This document shows positions 29,053 to 38,515 of a DNA stretch of 64,000 nt, piece after piece. The position numbers and the translations under genes are program-made. Position 1 is the stretch's first letter. Every line of letters starts with the position of its first letter. Below the pieces are notes generated by a model. That model was given only the letters and a program-made list of their open reading frames with translations, was not told the origin of the DNA and did not search any database. The DNA is from Pachyseris speciosa (lineage: Eukaryota > Cnidaria > Anthozoa > Scleractinia > Pachyseridae): contig JAEMWC010000452.1 in assembly GCA_016490735.1 (NCBI GenBank), positions 265,001 through 329,000 of the forward strand. Reading direction: 5' to 3'.

Positions 29053-32000
29053 TTACAGGTGATATTCAGTTGGCTCGGTGTGGATACCATCCGGCAATAC
29101 CCACCTCTTGTCGTAAAAGGCACTCAACCCCAGCTTTTGTTGTGTGTATGTAACCATTCTTCCCTCTCGCATTCGAAAACCCTTGTTTGTCGCCATGTAT
29201 TTGTGCCCATTAAGCGCGCTTTTAAACCGATCCCACCGGATGACATTCTGCCTCTGGTTCATTCCTTTTGTGCTAAACTTGCTTTTCTCCCCTTCCTTGT
29301 CTACGTAATAGCACTTTGAGCAAAGGGCAATCATTCGGCTTCCTTCACACTCCAGTTTAAATATCCCCGGCGTGCGGCCGCTCCACTTGTCCCAGGCAAA
29401 CCACTGGTTTTTTTCTGCCTCAAACTGCGCTTTCAACTCAGGTTTGACTGCGTCCACAATATATAGCCATGTAGCAACTGTCTGTGTCCATCTGAATTAA
29501 CTCAAAATCGCTACGATCTACGTACTTGTCAAGAAAGTCATAATAAAACTCCAACATCCTTAATTTAGCTAGTTGGTAGACAGCAATTCCAACCTGAAAC
29601 GGCCTTTCGATTGAAATCTTTTTCTTTCGGCTCTCAATCTGGTATGCATCCCCAATCTCATCCAAATCCACAAAGAACGCGTTCCGCAGTTCTTTCTCAA
29701 CAACCTTTTCGCTCTTTGTGAAGCAGGTGTTTGTGTGTCTTTCAACAGCTTCAATCATTTTACCGTAGGTGCTGTTACCCAAAAGTTTAAATACATCCGC
29801 CAGTAGTGTCTTGCTTTTGTCAACATCGCCCGTCCGGCGGGCCTCGGTCACTTGCTCCACAAACCAGGTAAAAATCTTTTTGGGTTGGTAATCAATTGTT
29901 CGATGAATGGCGGTAATCACCAGCCCATGATCAATGTACCAACGGAGCATCGGGGCATACACCAACATTTTTTCGGCCGCCAACGCGCCCACCAACTTTC
30001 TTCCATCACCTCGGTTCCTTCCTGTCTTTCTCAAGTATTCCAACATGTGTTCTGGCACAGCATGCTCTGGCACTTGCTTGTTAATGAAAAGCGGACACAT
30101 CTCTTCAAATTTGGGACGCAGGGCTTCAGGCACTTCAATGTCAACTTCCGCAAAACCAAACCATTTTCCTTGTTTCAAACACTGTATAAACTTTGGCACC
30201 ATGATGGCTTTCTTTTCTTCTGGTACATGAGTTACGGTTTCTTTACCGCAGGCATGTGCTGAAGCATTGTTGACAGGTACAAGTCGTTGGCATCATAGCC
30301 CAGAATATTTTTGCATGGTTTGGGTGTGTTTCTTATTTTGGTTTTGCCGGCTTCGTGGTACCTTGTAAATACCAAACTTGGCCCGCCAACAACTGCACCT
30401 TTCAACATGTCGTAAGCTTCTTTGCAAGGGCTCCATAGCTCCGCACCGAGCTCAACCGCTCCCCGCAACAGATATTGCATGCTCAGTCCTGGGTTACTGA
30501 CCGCGTCTTTCAGGAGGTCAATTCCCTTTTCACTGTAAAAACCCCGCATTTTCACCAACGCTTCAAGCCCCGGCTCAACGTCAAGGTTGTTGTTGTCCGC
30601 AAATGTTTTCATTCCTTTGGTTTGAAATGTTTTAACACAGCTTTTCCATTCGTCTGGCGTCAGCACCCACTCGTTTTTCAGTGTGGAAAACCACTCCTTG
30701 TATTCGGGCAATCCTGGGTAATCAAGTTTTTCTGGGCTGTCGAACCATTCCAAACCACCCATTTGTCATAGCTGGTTCCTGGACCCAGATAGTTGATGAT
30801 GTCCAGCATTCGGAAACCGGGGGGGGGGGCATGTACATAATTTTGTTTGCCGCTTTGGCTACTCTCACGTTTTCCATGTCAGTCAACACATCAACCAAAT
30901 ACTCTTTCACCAGATTCAGATCATAACGCCCAGAGTTGAACCCCACCACAGGGATTTCATTGCACCAGTTCAGGATTAGCGCTCTTTGCTTTTTTGGAAG
31001 GAGGTGAAGGGTGTCGGGAATGTATTTTTGGGTTGTCTTTCTAATTTCGTCGCCTCTCCTTTGAAGTCCTTCCCAAAACTTGCGCAGCAGCTCTTTGGGG
31101 TCTTTGTCACAAATATGGGTTGGGGTGGGGTTCAGTATGTCGCCCATCGAGAAGCAGATTGGTTTGTGCTCGTTTGGAATTTTTAAGATTGAGGTTGGAT
31201 CCTTTCTTGCGGTTTTGTCTCCGTATGCTTCAAAATCAAACAAAATCGCGTGCGGAAATGTTTGCGTGTATACTGGTGGAAGGGACTCAAAGGTTTTTTC
31301 CACTTGACAGGCCCATACTTCAACCACATTAAATTTCTCGGCTTTCGGTTTTGCAATTTTCTTTTGTGTGTGCTCGTAAGCCTGTTCTGAAGTAAGTCTT
31401 ATCTGCTTACCATGAATGGTCCGTTCGGCAACAATTTCTTTCCTGTTGGGACAACAACGTGGACCACCATTCCAACGACACCCGTGGTATTCAAACACTG
31501 CTAGGCTTGGAAGATGAAAGCCATCGGCATAATAACCTGATACAAAAACTTCACCTCCATGCCCACACTGCGCGTGTTGAATATGAATTCCACGTTTTTT
31601 GGCCTCTCTTTCAACCCACCTGATAGATTCTGGGGAAGCGTTGCTTTTGCGGAAGAAAGCTTCTTCAAACTTTGTTCGTGGTTTTGTGGTTAGTTTTTTT
31701 GGGCAGTGTATTACTGTTTCCCCTTTGGAACATATGGTGATGTGTCGTTGCAAGTGGCATGCTTGTGTGAATCTTCCTTTACAGTGTGGACAAATGTAAG
31801 CCGATCCCAACCCCTCTATGTTTTTCTTTATCAAAAAGGCGTGGCCTTCGTAAACTCCAATTGTAATAATTTTAGGCGCTCTTAGGTTGGGTGTTTTTAG
31901 AAGCTTCCAAATGATTTCTTCGTTTTGTCTTTCTGGTTCAAACACCCGGAAGCCAATCCATTCTGAAAGGGGTTTATTGTGATTAAAATGGTTTTCAACC

Positions 32001-32582
32001 CTTTTCAAGCTCGTCCAAAGATGTTTTGGGGCAGTCTCTTGGGGGTTTTTCAAGTTGAAGAAAACTTTGCGCAAAGAGTACCTCTGATTTTTTATTCTCT
32101 TCTTGTAATCCTTAAATAAATCACACAAAAATGGACAAATGTCTCCTACTATTTACCGCAAATAAAAATATTTTCACTCTACTGTACAGACAGTTGAAGA
32201 CAGACGGCAAAAGTTTCATTTTTGTCGTCTGCCGTTTGACGTAACGTCATGCTTAATCTCTCTAATATTGCTCTTCCGTCACTTTGCTCAAACGTCTGAA
32301 AAAGTGTATGAATTTGCTTCAAACACAGGGCTTGACACTAACACTCACCCACTTTCCATTGGAGAGTAAATTTACGTCTTGGAGAGTAAAAAAACGAAAA
32401 TGAACGAGAACACTCACCCAATCTGGAAAGTAAATTTTGGGCTACGATGGAAAGCAGATTTTTCTTTTAAAAAGGCTTTAGTCAAAATGTTTGCAAATGA
32501 AATAAGAAAACATCTCTTAGGCATTGATTTTGTTCTTGATAGGGACAAATTTCGCCATGAATTCTCACATTTTCCACCATAA

Positions 32583-32627
<45 letters not shown>

Positions 32628-33305
32628 GCTCCTTGAAACACGGCCATGCAGCGCCAAAGACAAAGGTTGTCTTGATATGTATCTAAACTCACAATACCAT
32701 GGCGCCCATGTGCCAATGCAAACAACCAATCTGGAAGGGGGCCTGTTCCAACCAAAGCCGGTCTCGTAAATATGATTTTTACCAAAACATCTTCAAACAT
32801 GTCAAACGCCCATTTTGTGCTTGGTCTGGCCACTTCTTCTTCTTCCAATCTTTGAGCTTCTCGTTCTTCAAGAAATTCTCGTGCTTGCGCTCTGTTGTTT
32901 ATCCATCGTGTATCATCTCGCCTGTTGTGGTGAAACAATAGCAGGGAATTGTCTTCAATGTTGCGCAACCAACATGAATAAGCATAGCGAATATAAAATG
33001 ATGTTCGTGCGGTTTCGTTGATTCTGTTCATAAAGTAATTTGTTTGGTTTTCTTCTGGATTTTCAAACGCCCTCCATTCAATAAAACGCCGGCCCCGCCT
33101 TTCTCCGTTTCTCTGATAAATTCCTTCTCTTTCTCTGTTGGTTCTGTCTTTCAGGAACAAAATCTTCAAAAAGCTCCTCGGGGTTTCTCAGAATGTTGAC
33201 AAACCTGTTTTGAGGGGCGGTCTGCCCTCTTCGGGGTGCGGCTACTGGAGGGTTTTTCCTTCTTTGTGGTGCCTGTTTGTGATAAAGTTGAAAAAAAAAA
33301 TTCAT
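29053..33305 (-). pseudogene. Protein-primed family B DNA polymerase, broken by frameshifts and an insertion
   Basis: Reading from ATG 33305 (MNFFFQLYHKQAPQRRKNPP): a basic N-terminus, a shift near 33165, FIEWRAFENPEENQTNYF, and DTYQDNLCLWRCMAV near 32650. A 481-bp insertion follows (32148-32628). Then come a C2H2 finger (CPHCKGRFTQACHLQRH), a VSR-like nuclease patch (VFEYHGCRWNGGPRCCP), exonuclease motifs ILFDFEAYGD and GFNSGRYDLNLVKEY, a shift in a 9-G run (30822-30830), polymerase motif A GYDANDLYLSTM, a shift near 30245, motif B KLLGNSTYGK, motif C QMDTDSCYMAI, and a shift near 29460 before the thumb. The order is that of Polinton pPolB. It is about 1,250 codons without the insert. Catalytic motifs are intact, so the damage is mainly to the frame. 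Confidence 0.92.
32148..32628 (+). mobile_element. Retroposon-like insertion with (TTA)n tail inside polymerase gene
   Basis: CTCCT occurs at 32143-32147 and again at 32629-32633, a probable target duplication. Removing one copy plus 481 bp rejoins the polymerase reading frame on the other strand. The insert ends in about 15 TTA units (32583-32627). A degenerate direct repeat (CACTCACCCA near 32343 and 32411) is seen; no A/B box or protein is recognised. A tail of simple repeats with a short duplication fits a SINE or truncated LINE. Confidence 0.65.
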
Positions 33306-33477
33306 ACACTTTCATAGAAATTACTTCACGATGAAGATGATTATCTTAATAAAAAAATGATCTTTGCTAATATGTCTGCCGGATTTATGGAACCAAAATA
33401 GTGTTAGATTCAAACGTACTTTTCCACATTTCGTGCTTAGTCACACATATAAGCATACTTTAGCTCACGTGGGCTCA
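33306..33477. other. Right flank of virus-like block
   Basis: A+T-rich. I found no match to the left flank, so no terminal inverted repeat of the viral element could be placed here. Confidence 0.4.
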
Positions 33478-33860
33478 TATATTTTAGAGCTTCGCGCCTC
33501 AACCTTTCAGTTTTTAGTCTCTGTTAATCCGTAGTCAAGTCAACCAGAATATTCTACCGGTCAAAGCTCAGCGTTCAAATTTTCATTTCAAGCCACTGCT
33601 AGGAAACATTTGTAAGTTCATCTGTTTAGCCACTTCCTTTTTTATTACCGTTCTCTTTCTCTTATCAGTGTTGTGATTTTTTCTCTTCTAGTAGAACCAT
33701 CTCAATCATCTCAATCATCTCAATCATCTCAGTCATCTCAATCATCTCAACAACATTTCAATCGAATCGACAAGTCTGTAAAATCATAAAGTCATTGTAA
33801 TCAACGGAGTTGTACTCGGATGCGTTCGGAAGATTCCTAATAAAGCAGTTTCGGTGTGTA
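33478..33860 (+). ncRNA. Possible short spliced transcript without clear coding potential
   Basis: TATATTTTA at 33478-33486 would place a start near 33508. A strong donor (TTT|GTAAGT, intron from 33612) and a strong acceptor with pyrimidine tract (CTCTTCTAG, ending 33691) define an 80-bp intron. AATAAA lies at 33839-33844. Exon 1 has no ATG; exon 2 has no long ATG frame. Exon 2 contains five CAATCATCT units. It could equally be part of an LTR or decayed gene. Confidence 0.3.
33703..33747 (+). repeat. 9-bp tandem repeat (CAATCATCT)5
   Basis: Five consecutive 9-bp units. The fourth is CAGTCATCT, a change that would be synonymous (Gln-Ser-Ser) if the repeat were translated in that frame. Confidence 0.8.
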
Positions 33861-34097
33861 GTTTCAGTTGGTCCAAGTTTGTCAGCTACAATTAGCACCT
33901 TTAAATTTTAGCTCCTGTTATTGTAGATTATCATGTTACTGTAAATTATCTTATTTTCTTGTTCTTAGTCAAAAGATCCAGTTGTAATCTGAACTTGAAT
34001 CATTTTTAATTAATTTTTGTAATTTGTGTTATTATATGACTGGCTCTTTCAGCGGTTAAGATGAATCAATTCTCCTGCTGTGATTGGCTACCCGCGA
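33861..34097. other. Nothing recognised
   Basis: A+T-rich non-coding sequence between the candidate transcript and the palindromes. Confidence 0.4.
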
Positions 34098-34121
34098 GGT
34101 CAAGATGGAGCCATCTTGACC
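34098..34121. repeat. Perfect palindrome of GGTCAAGATGG
   Basis: GGTCAAGATGG (34098-34108), AG spacer, CCATCTTGACC (34111-34121). The same unit forms the outer end of the hairpin at 34213-34328. Confidence 0.75.
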
Positions 34122-34212
34122 GCTCGGGATAGCCCGTTCGTCCCGCGTTTTACTGTCTTTTATTAGCGTCCTTTGAGTCATATAATAAATCCTTTATTGA
34201 CCACGCTTGTTC

Positions 34213-34328
34213 GGTCAAGATGGCGGGATATTGGCCTCGTTCTTTTTTTGCGTGTTTATGGACCGCGACTTCGTCTCGGTCCATAAACACGCAAAAAAAG
34301 AACTTGGCCAATATCCTGCCATCTTGAC
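34213..34328. mobile_element. Near-perfect 52-bp hairpin (foldback element)
   Basis: The left arm 34213-34264 begins GGTCAAGATGGCGGGATATT and the right arm 34277-34328 is its reverse complement with very few mismatches, around a 12-base loop. The high arm identity suggests a recent origin or gene conversion. Transcribed, it would form a long double-stranded RNA. Confidence 0.75.
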
Positions 34329-35181
34329 CTCACGCTTGGCCAATAACCCATATTTATTTTCCTTCTGTGTTTTTAACATCCTTTTGACCCACCCGACTCG
34401 ACTAGCCTTCTGGTACCTTCGGGTGGATACTTTGTATGGTCTTGTATCTAATTTAATACCACAGCTTTGTAATGTGTGTTTTGACTGGAAAATTAAAGGG
34501 TACAGAATCCTATTCCCGAATTCAGGAGCTGCAGTTGGCTTCTCCTAGAACCAGTTTAAATTCAGACCTAAACTGGTGCAAAAACATCACAATTGGGGCG
34601 GATCAAGTCGCCGGAAAATACTGCCAACAGGCTCCTTATTGAAGGCACAATAAGCGCGCGGAGCGAGCGAAGTTTGAGTTTCCCAATGTTTTTCACCTGT
34701 CCTATGCGAAACGAAGTGCCTGAGGAGGAGGCAATTACTAAACATTTAGCTGCTCACAGGTTAGCAGTACAGCCTATATCAGGTAGTAACCTAGAAGTTT
34801 TAGTGAGGAAGTCGTAAAACAATATTCGAACCTTTAACCTTCCGATTTCAATTTAGATTGCTCCAATGCTGATCTTGGAGAGTCATTCGAGCTACACTAA
34901 GCAAGAAGTTTTTTAGATTTTTAATTTTAATTGTAAAGTTCGATCGTGGAGAGAGTTATTTGTGAAAGTTACACCCTATCTAACTGAAAACGAGTCAGTG
35001 AATTTAAGACTTTTTTCTCAAATCTTTCTGTGTTGGTTGATATTCCTGCCAAAGGAACACCAGTAAATTCACTCTACAAGTTGTGGGTGAGGAGTTTTGG
35101 ACTTGCTCTTAACGAAAGTTAAGCTTATGTCTAAATGAACAAATTTACTTTAAATTTTATAAGATACTTAACCGCGGCAAA
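34329..35181. other. Nothing recognised
   Basis: Non-coding; no convincing repeat or gene found. Confidence 0.4.
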
Positions 35182-35591
35182 ACGTAAAAAAAATTAAGAA
35201 AAGTGCTTTAAAGATAAAGTTTTTACGTTGAGAACTCAAAGATGATAAGTTTTTCGTCAGTCTGGGAGTTTACTAAATCATTTTATGAATTTTTTTACAA
35301 AACAGTTTTAGGAACTTCGGTTTTTCGTAAGTCGCGCATTGAAAAAAAAGGGACTATATCATCCAACGCGCATGCGCGAGTTGGTCAGAAAACTTTTGAA
35401 AACGTTAGCCCAACTTTTTCAAATGCTGTCGAAGGTTCCAAGTAGCCGATTTCATCTGTTTGAATCGCGTTAATCTTGAGAAAAATTGAGGAAGTTTTTG
35501 CTCACAATCAGTCTTAAGGAAATACAGACGGCTTTTGTAGCAATATCTTTTTGAGATTTGGCTTTGGAAGAATTATTTTCGTGGAATTGTG

Positions 35592-35831
35592 ATGTCTACT
35601 AGCGGCGGTCGTCGTGCTGGCAGCGGACGAAAGAGAATTTACGACAGCAACGCCGTCAGATGCAAAGTTTGGGAACGTGGAAATCAGAGGATTTGTCTGG
35701 ATTGTTTAATTTATTCTTCTTGGGTATCGGCGAAATTAAAGTGCCGTTATTCCACCGATTCCAAGTTCGCGCGACATCTTCTTCGATGCTTTGCATTTGC
35801 TAAGACATTCAAGCTTAGCGGTTTGTTTTGA
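35592..35831 (+). CDS. Short open frame with AT-hook-like start, perhaps a transposon exon
   Basis: ATG 35592 (MSTSGGRRAGSGRKRIYD) begins with an AT-hook-like GRRAGSGRKR. It goes on to a compact segment with CLDCLIYSSWVSAKLKC and DSKFARHLL, a pattern I associate with N-terminal exons of cnidarian repeat-encoded or zinc-finger proteins. The resemblance is weak. It lies 300 bp inside the left inverted repeat. No continuation exon was identified. Confidence 0.3.
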   Translation: MSTSGGRRAGSGRKRIYDSNAVRCKVWERGNQRICLDCLIYSSWVSAKLKCRYSTDSKFARHLLRCFAFAKTFKLSGLF

Positions 35832-36256
35832 CATGACTTTAATTTCTTCGTGCCACAAGTACATAAATTGGTGCAATACACTTTGCAGTTTTACAGGGGA
35901 AACCATTGGTTTTTGAGGTAGTTTTTCGAGAACAAGTATTCTTGCAGATGCAAGGATCGGTCTAAAAACCAAAGGGTAACAAAGTAAGTCACTGTCATCA
36001 AAAGTGTTTGCCGCAATCGATCAGAAGAGAAAATGACAGCAGTATTCACGTCAGACAACATACAACGCGAATAAACAGGCTAGACTCACCACAATACACT
36101 CGCTTTTGACGACAGCAACGGCAACTTCCATGATTTCGAAAAAACAGGCACGTAAATTCTTCTCTCCGTGTTGTTTGAAGGTGTTGTCGGCACGTAGGAA
36201 ACAATGGCTGGCGTCCCGGCGAGCGAGACTGTTGTTATGAGCTGTATGCAAATTAG

Positions 36257-36480
36257 CAATCTCGTTCCCAGAGGCTGCGATCCTTTTGGCCAGCGCCAAG
36301 GATACGAACCGTGGTAGGTACGTGGTGTTTCACGTAATGTAATTATCATTTAGAGGTTTGATATGGCCGAGTAGAATTGCTCTACCTATCAGAACACTAC
36401 ATGACAATTTGATTAAAGACACCACGAACCGTTGCCCGTTCCGCTGGACAAGGGTAACGTAGGCTCTGGGGACGAGATTG
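36257..36480. mobile_element. MITE with 9-bp target duplication, copy 1
   Basis: GCAAATTAG flanks it on both sides (36248-36256 and 36481-36489). Termini are CAATCTCGTTCCCAGAG at left and, inward from the right, CAATCTCGTCCCCAGAG. A second member with its own 9-bp duplication is at 62068-62258. A 9-bp duplication fits the Mutator-like (MULE) superfamily. Confidence 0.8.
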
Positions 36481-36499
36481 GCAAATTAGTGCCAGCCGG

Positions 36500-37050
36500 T
36501 CCCTACTGCATGTGCCCCAGCTGACATAGTCCCTTTAGGAACACGATAGAGACATACGGCTTGCTCGAACCCAATCCTCCGCCGTTTCAGAACATAACAA
36601 CCCGACCGGACATTATCCGCTCTGGTTAAATTTATTGACCGAGACCCACATTGGTACACCCGTAGGGTTAAAGAGGCTATCCACACAAGACTTCACCCTA
36701 ACAACATTAACAGGGACAGTGGAATTGAAATTCCTGAAGCGTGGATGCCCACGATCAAACAACACAACAGCCGATAAGTACCATAGCGGACCGCTGAGGG
36801 AACAATTTCTAGTCTGAACGACAAGGATCGAAATCCTCCAATCAACAACAGCCTAAGCGAGGAATGAAACGCACAAATCACCACCAGCCACGGTGCTTCT
36901 TATACTCACGCAGCCAGTCGACACCATCGCCTCATGAAGACCAGCAGTATAGCGGTCGAAACGTCGCGATCCACATCTTTGTGACTCAATCGTGAGACAA
37001 AAGATTAACTCACCTATCATATCAGAAAACAAAAACATACCACGCCGACC
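36500..37050 (+). mobile_element. Penelope-like retroelement 3' remnant (GIY-YIG C-terminus)
   Basis: From 36628 the + strand reads KFIDRDPHWYTRRVKEAIH and, further on, GIEIPEAWMPTIKQHN to a TAA at 36775-36777. Just upstream, in another frame, is a TGHYPLW segment. This matches my memory of the C-terminal part of the GIY-YIG endonuclease that follows reverse transcriptase in Penelope-like elements. The reverse transcriptase itself is absent (5' truncation). The hammerhead-like motif 150 bp downstream supports the assignment, since such elements carry hammerhead ribozymes. Confidence 0.55.
36926..36970 (+). ncRNA. Hammerhead-ribozyme-like motif, core mutated
   Basis: Layout: stem I ATCGC (36926-36930) paired with GCGAT (36966-36970); core CTCATGA (36931-36937; active consensus CTGATGA); stem II GACC (36939-36942) with GGTC (36954-36957) and an 11-base loop; GAAAC then GTC, the predicted cleavage point after 36965. 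The palindromic ACGT gives a 2-bp stem III with no loop, the minimal form proposed to act as dimers in Penelope-like elements. The G-to-C change in the core should abolish cleavage. Confidence 0.6.
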
Positions 37051-37190
37051 TTAAAAAAGACTTCAAACTTTTTTTAGTCATTCATAAAGTGATTTAGTAA
37101 ACTCACAGACTGATGAAAGACCCATCATCTTTGAGCTGTCAACGTAAAAACCTTATCTTTAAAAGACTTTTCATATTATTTTTTTACGCT

Positions 37191-37775
37191 GGTTACCCGA
37201 AGTTTTCATCCCGCTCGTTGAGAAGGCTTTGTAAATCAAATTTCACGCTTAAAGTTAAGTTAACCCGGGATTAGCTTAATCATGCTTTGAACAACTGGGC
37301 CAAGGTACTCACGACTAACTCCCGTCCCCACTCCCCCTCCACCACTCTCGCAAGGGACCGCTTCGTACTTTCCTCCAGCTGACGCCTGTTTATCGATATC
37401 TGACACGTCGATCAGAATCTTCGCGTGAATTCCTTCTTATCTGTTGGTTAAAAGATCGAGTGTAAATTGGTCCATCACCATTAGCGTGTTGACAATTACC
37501 GGTAGCTTATATCTTTGTGGAATGATATTGTGCAGATAAAACCGTTTTACAGACTTGAGAAGTTATCAAGACTTTCGAAAGATACGTCCCCGGTTTACCC
37601 GGAAGGGCCCGATAACCTAACACGTGGATCAGGGATAACATTCAGTATATCTGTTAACACTAACACAACAGTGTAATTTAAAAACTTGATGTTTTTAATG
37701 GTGCTTTTCTCTTCAGGGTCAATGGTTGTTTCATGTGAGCTTTATGCCGTTTTTTTTTCCTTGCGTGTGTACTCT
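37191..37775. other. Repeat fragments, no gene
   Basis: Contains GATTAGCTTAATCATG with GAACAACTGGGCC near 37265-37305, a fragment of the palindromic MITE family seen at 7979-8217. Otherwise nothing recognised. Confidence 0.4.
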
Positions 37776-38075
37776 GATAACACTAGGAACAATGGGACAG
37801 CAGCAAAGCTGCCAAAGGTCAAACTGGATTTTTGCGCGTCGTAGTATTAATTTTTTAGGTGCCTCGATTTTTAATTCATTGCCTTTAAGTTTAAGAAACC
37901 TTAATTCTAGAGTTCAGTTTATTTAGGAAAGCCTTGGACGATTATTGTTTGTAATGTTTTACTGTAGTTTAAATAGTTTTAACTTAGTGTATATTTTTGT
38001 AATTCGTATTTGTTAGTTTTTTATATCTTAGTTTAGCAGGACTCCGTTGATAACAGTGCTTTATACTGAAGGGTT
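37776..38075 (+). mobile_element. 5'-truncated LINE 3'-end remnant
   Basis: The + strand reads NWIFARRSINFLGASIFNSL then LPLSLRNLNSRVQF. This resembles the conserved C-terminal G-A-x-x-WNSLP motif after the reverse transcriptase of several animal non-LTR families. After a stop, readable sequence ends near LITVLYTEGLSWVN. No upstream domains are present. Confidence 0.45.
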
Positions 38076-38235
38076 ATCCTGGGTAAATATTCGATTTGGG
38101 TATCTAAAGGACGGTGCTTCTTATACAAAGGGTATTTTTGCAGAGTTTATCTATGTAGTCCTATGCGGAACAGATCTAAGTGAGGGCTCGTGGAATCCAA
38201 AAAGAATATAAGGAATAACACATTTCCAAGGGATG

Positions 38236-38515
38236 GAGAGGTTTTCAATTGAGCATCGAAAGAAAATTGTTTTGGTTTTGCATTGCTTCGCTCTGTGATT
38301 GGCCAGCAAAACTCGCGCCACTTTCTCAACCAATGAGAAGCAAAGCCAGACTCAATGCCGACCTGCACGAGCGCATTTTCCGCGCTTTGCGCCGGTTACG
38401 TGTAATTGCTTTAAATTCTGATTGGCTCATTGTACTGTTTCGGTCTGTTGTGATTGGCTGGAGTAGTTGGTTTGGTCTTGGTTTTGGTTTTACGACACCC
38501 AATCGAAAACTGCTC
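38236..38515. mobile_element. MITE with GAGxxGTTTTCxATTG termini
   Basis: The left end GAGAGGTTTTCAATTGAGCA and the reverse complement of the right end GAGCAGTTTTCGATTGGGTG agree at about 20 of 27 positions. It contains several GATTGGCT motifs. Non-coding. Confidence 0.55.

Larger units (their letters stand above)
14530..33305. mobile_element. Endogenous Polinton/adintovirus-like DNA virus, decayed
   Basis: The block combines protein-primed family B DNA polymerase, retroviral-type integrase, FtsK/HerA-type packaging ATPase, adenain-like protease, major and minor capsid proteins and a PLA2-like protein. That set defines Polinton/Maverick elements and adintoviruses. Genes are compact, with TATATA-containing start regions and short or overlapping spacing, unlike host genes. 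The coordinates given are those of the outermost genes; terminal inverted repeats (expected to begin AG and end CT) and a 5-6 bp target duplication were not found. Many frame breaks, in-frame stops, a retroposon-like insertion and catalytic substitutions show an old, inactive copy. Confidence 0.93.
35182..37190. mobile_element. Element bounded by ~110-bp inverted repeats
   Basis: The stretch 35182-35295, including AAGATAAAGTTTTTACGTTGA and GAGTTTACTAAATCA, is matched in reverse complement at about 37085-37190 with roughly 80-85 percent agreement by eye. Between the arms lie a short reading frame at 35592, a 9-bp-TSD MITE and a Penelope-like remnant, so this may be a DNA transposon that collected later insertions. 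Outer boundaries are uncertain. Confidence 0.55.

Noticed and set aside
32524..32769. Open frame with a poly-leucine run
   Set aside because: Translation of the TTA tract of the insertion in the polymerase gene; not a protein.
36086..36349. Open frame with WPKGSQPLGTRL
   Set aside because: It reads across the end of the 9-bp-TSD MITE; the motif comes from the repeat itself.
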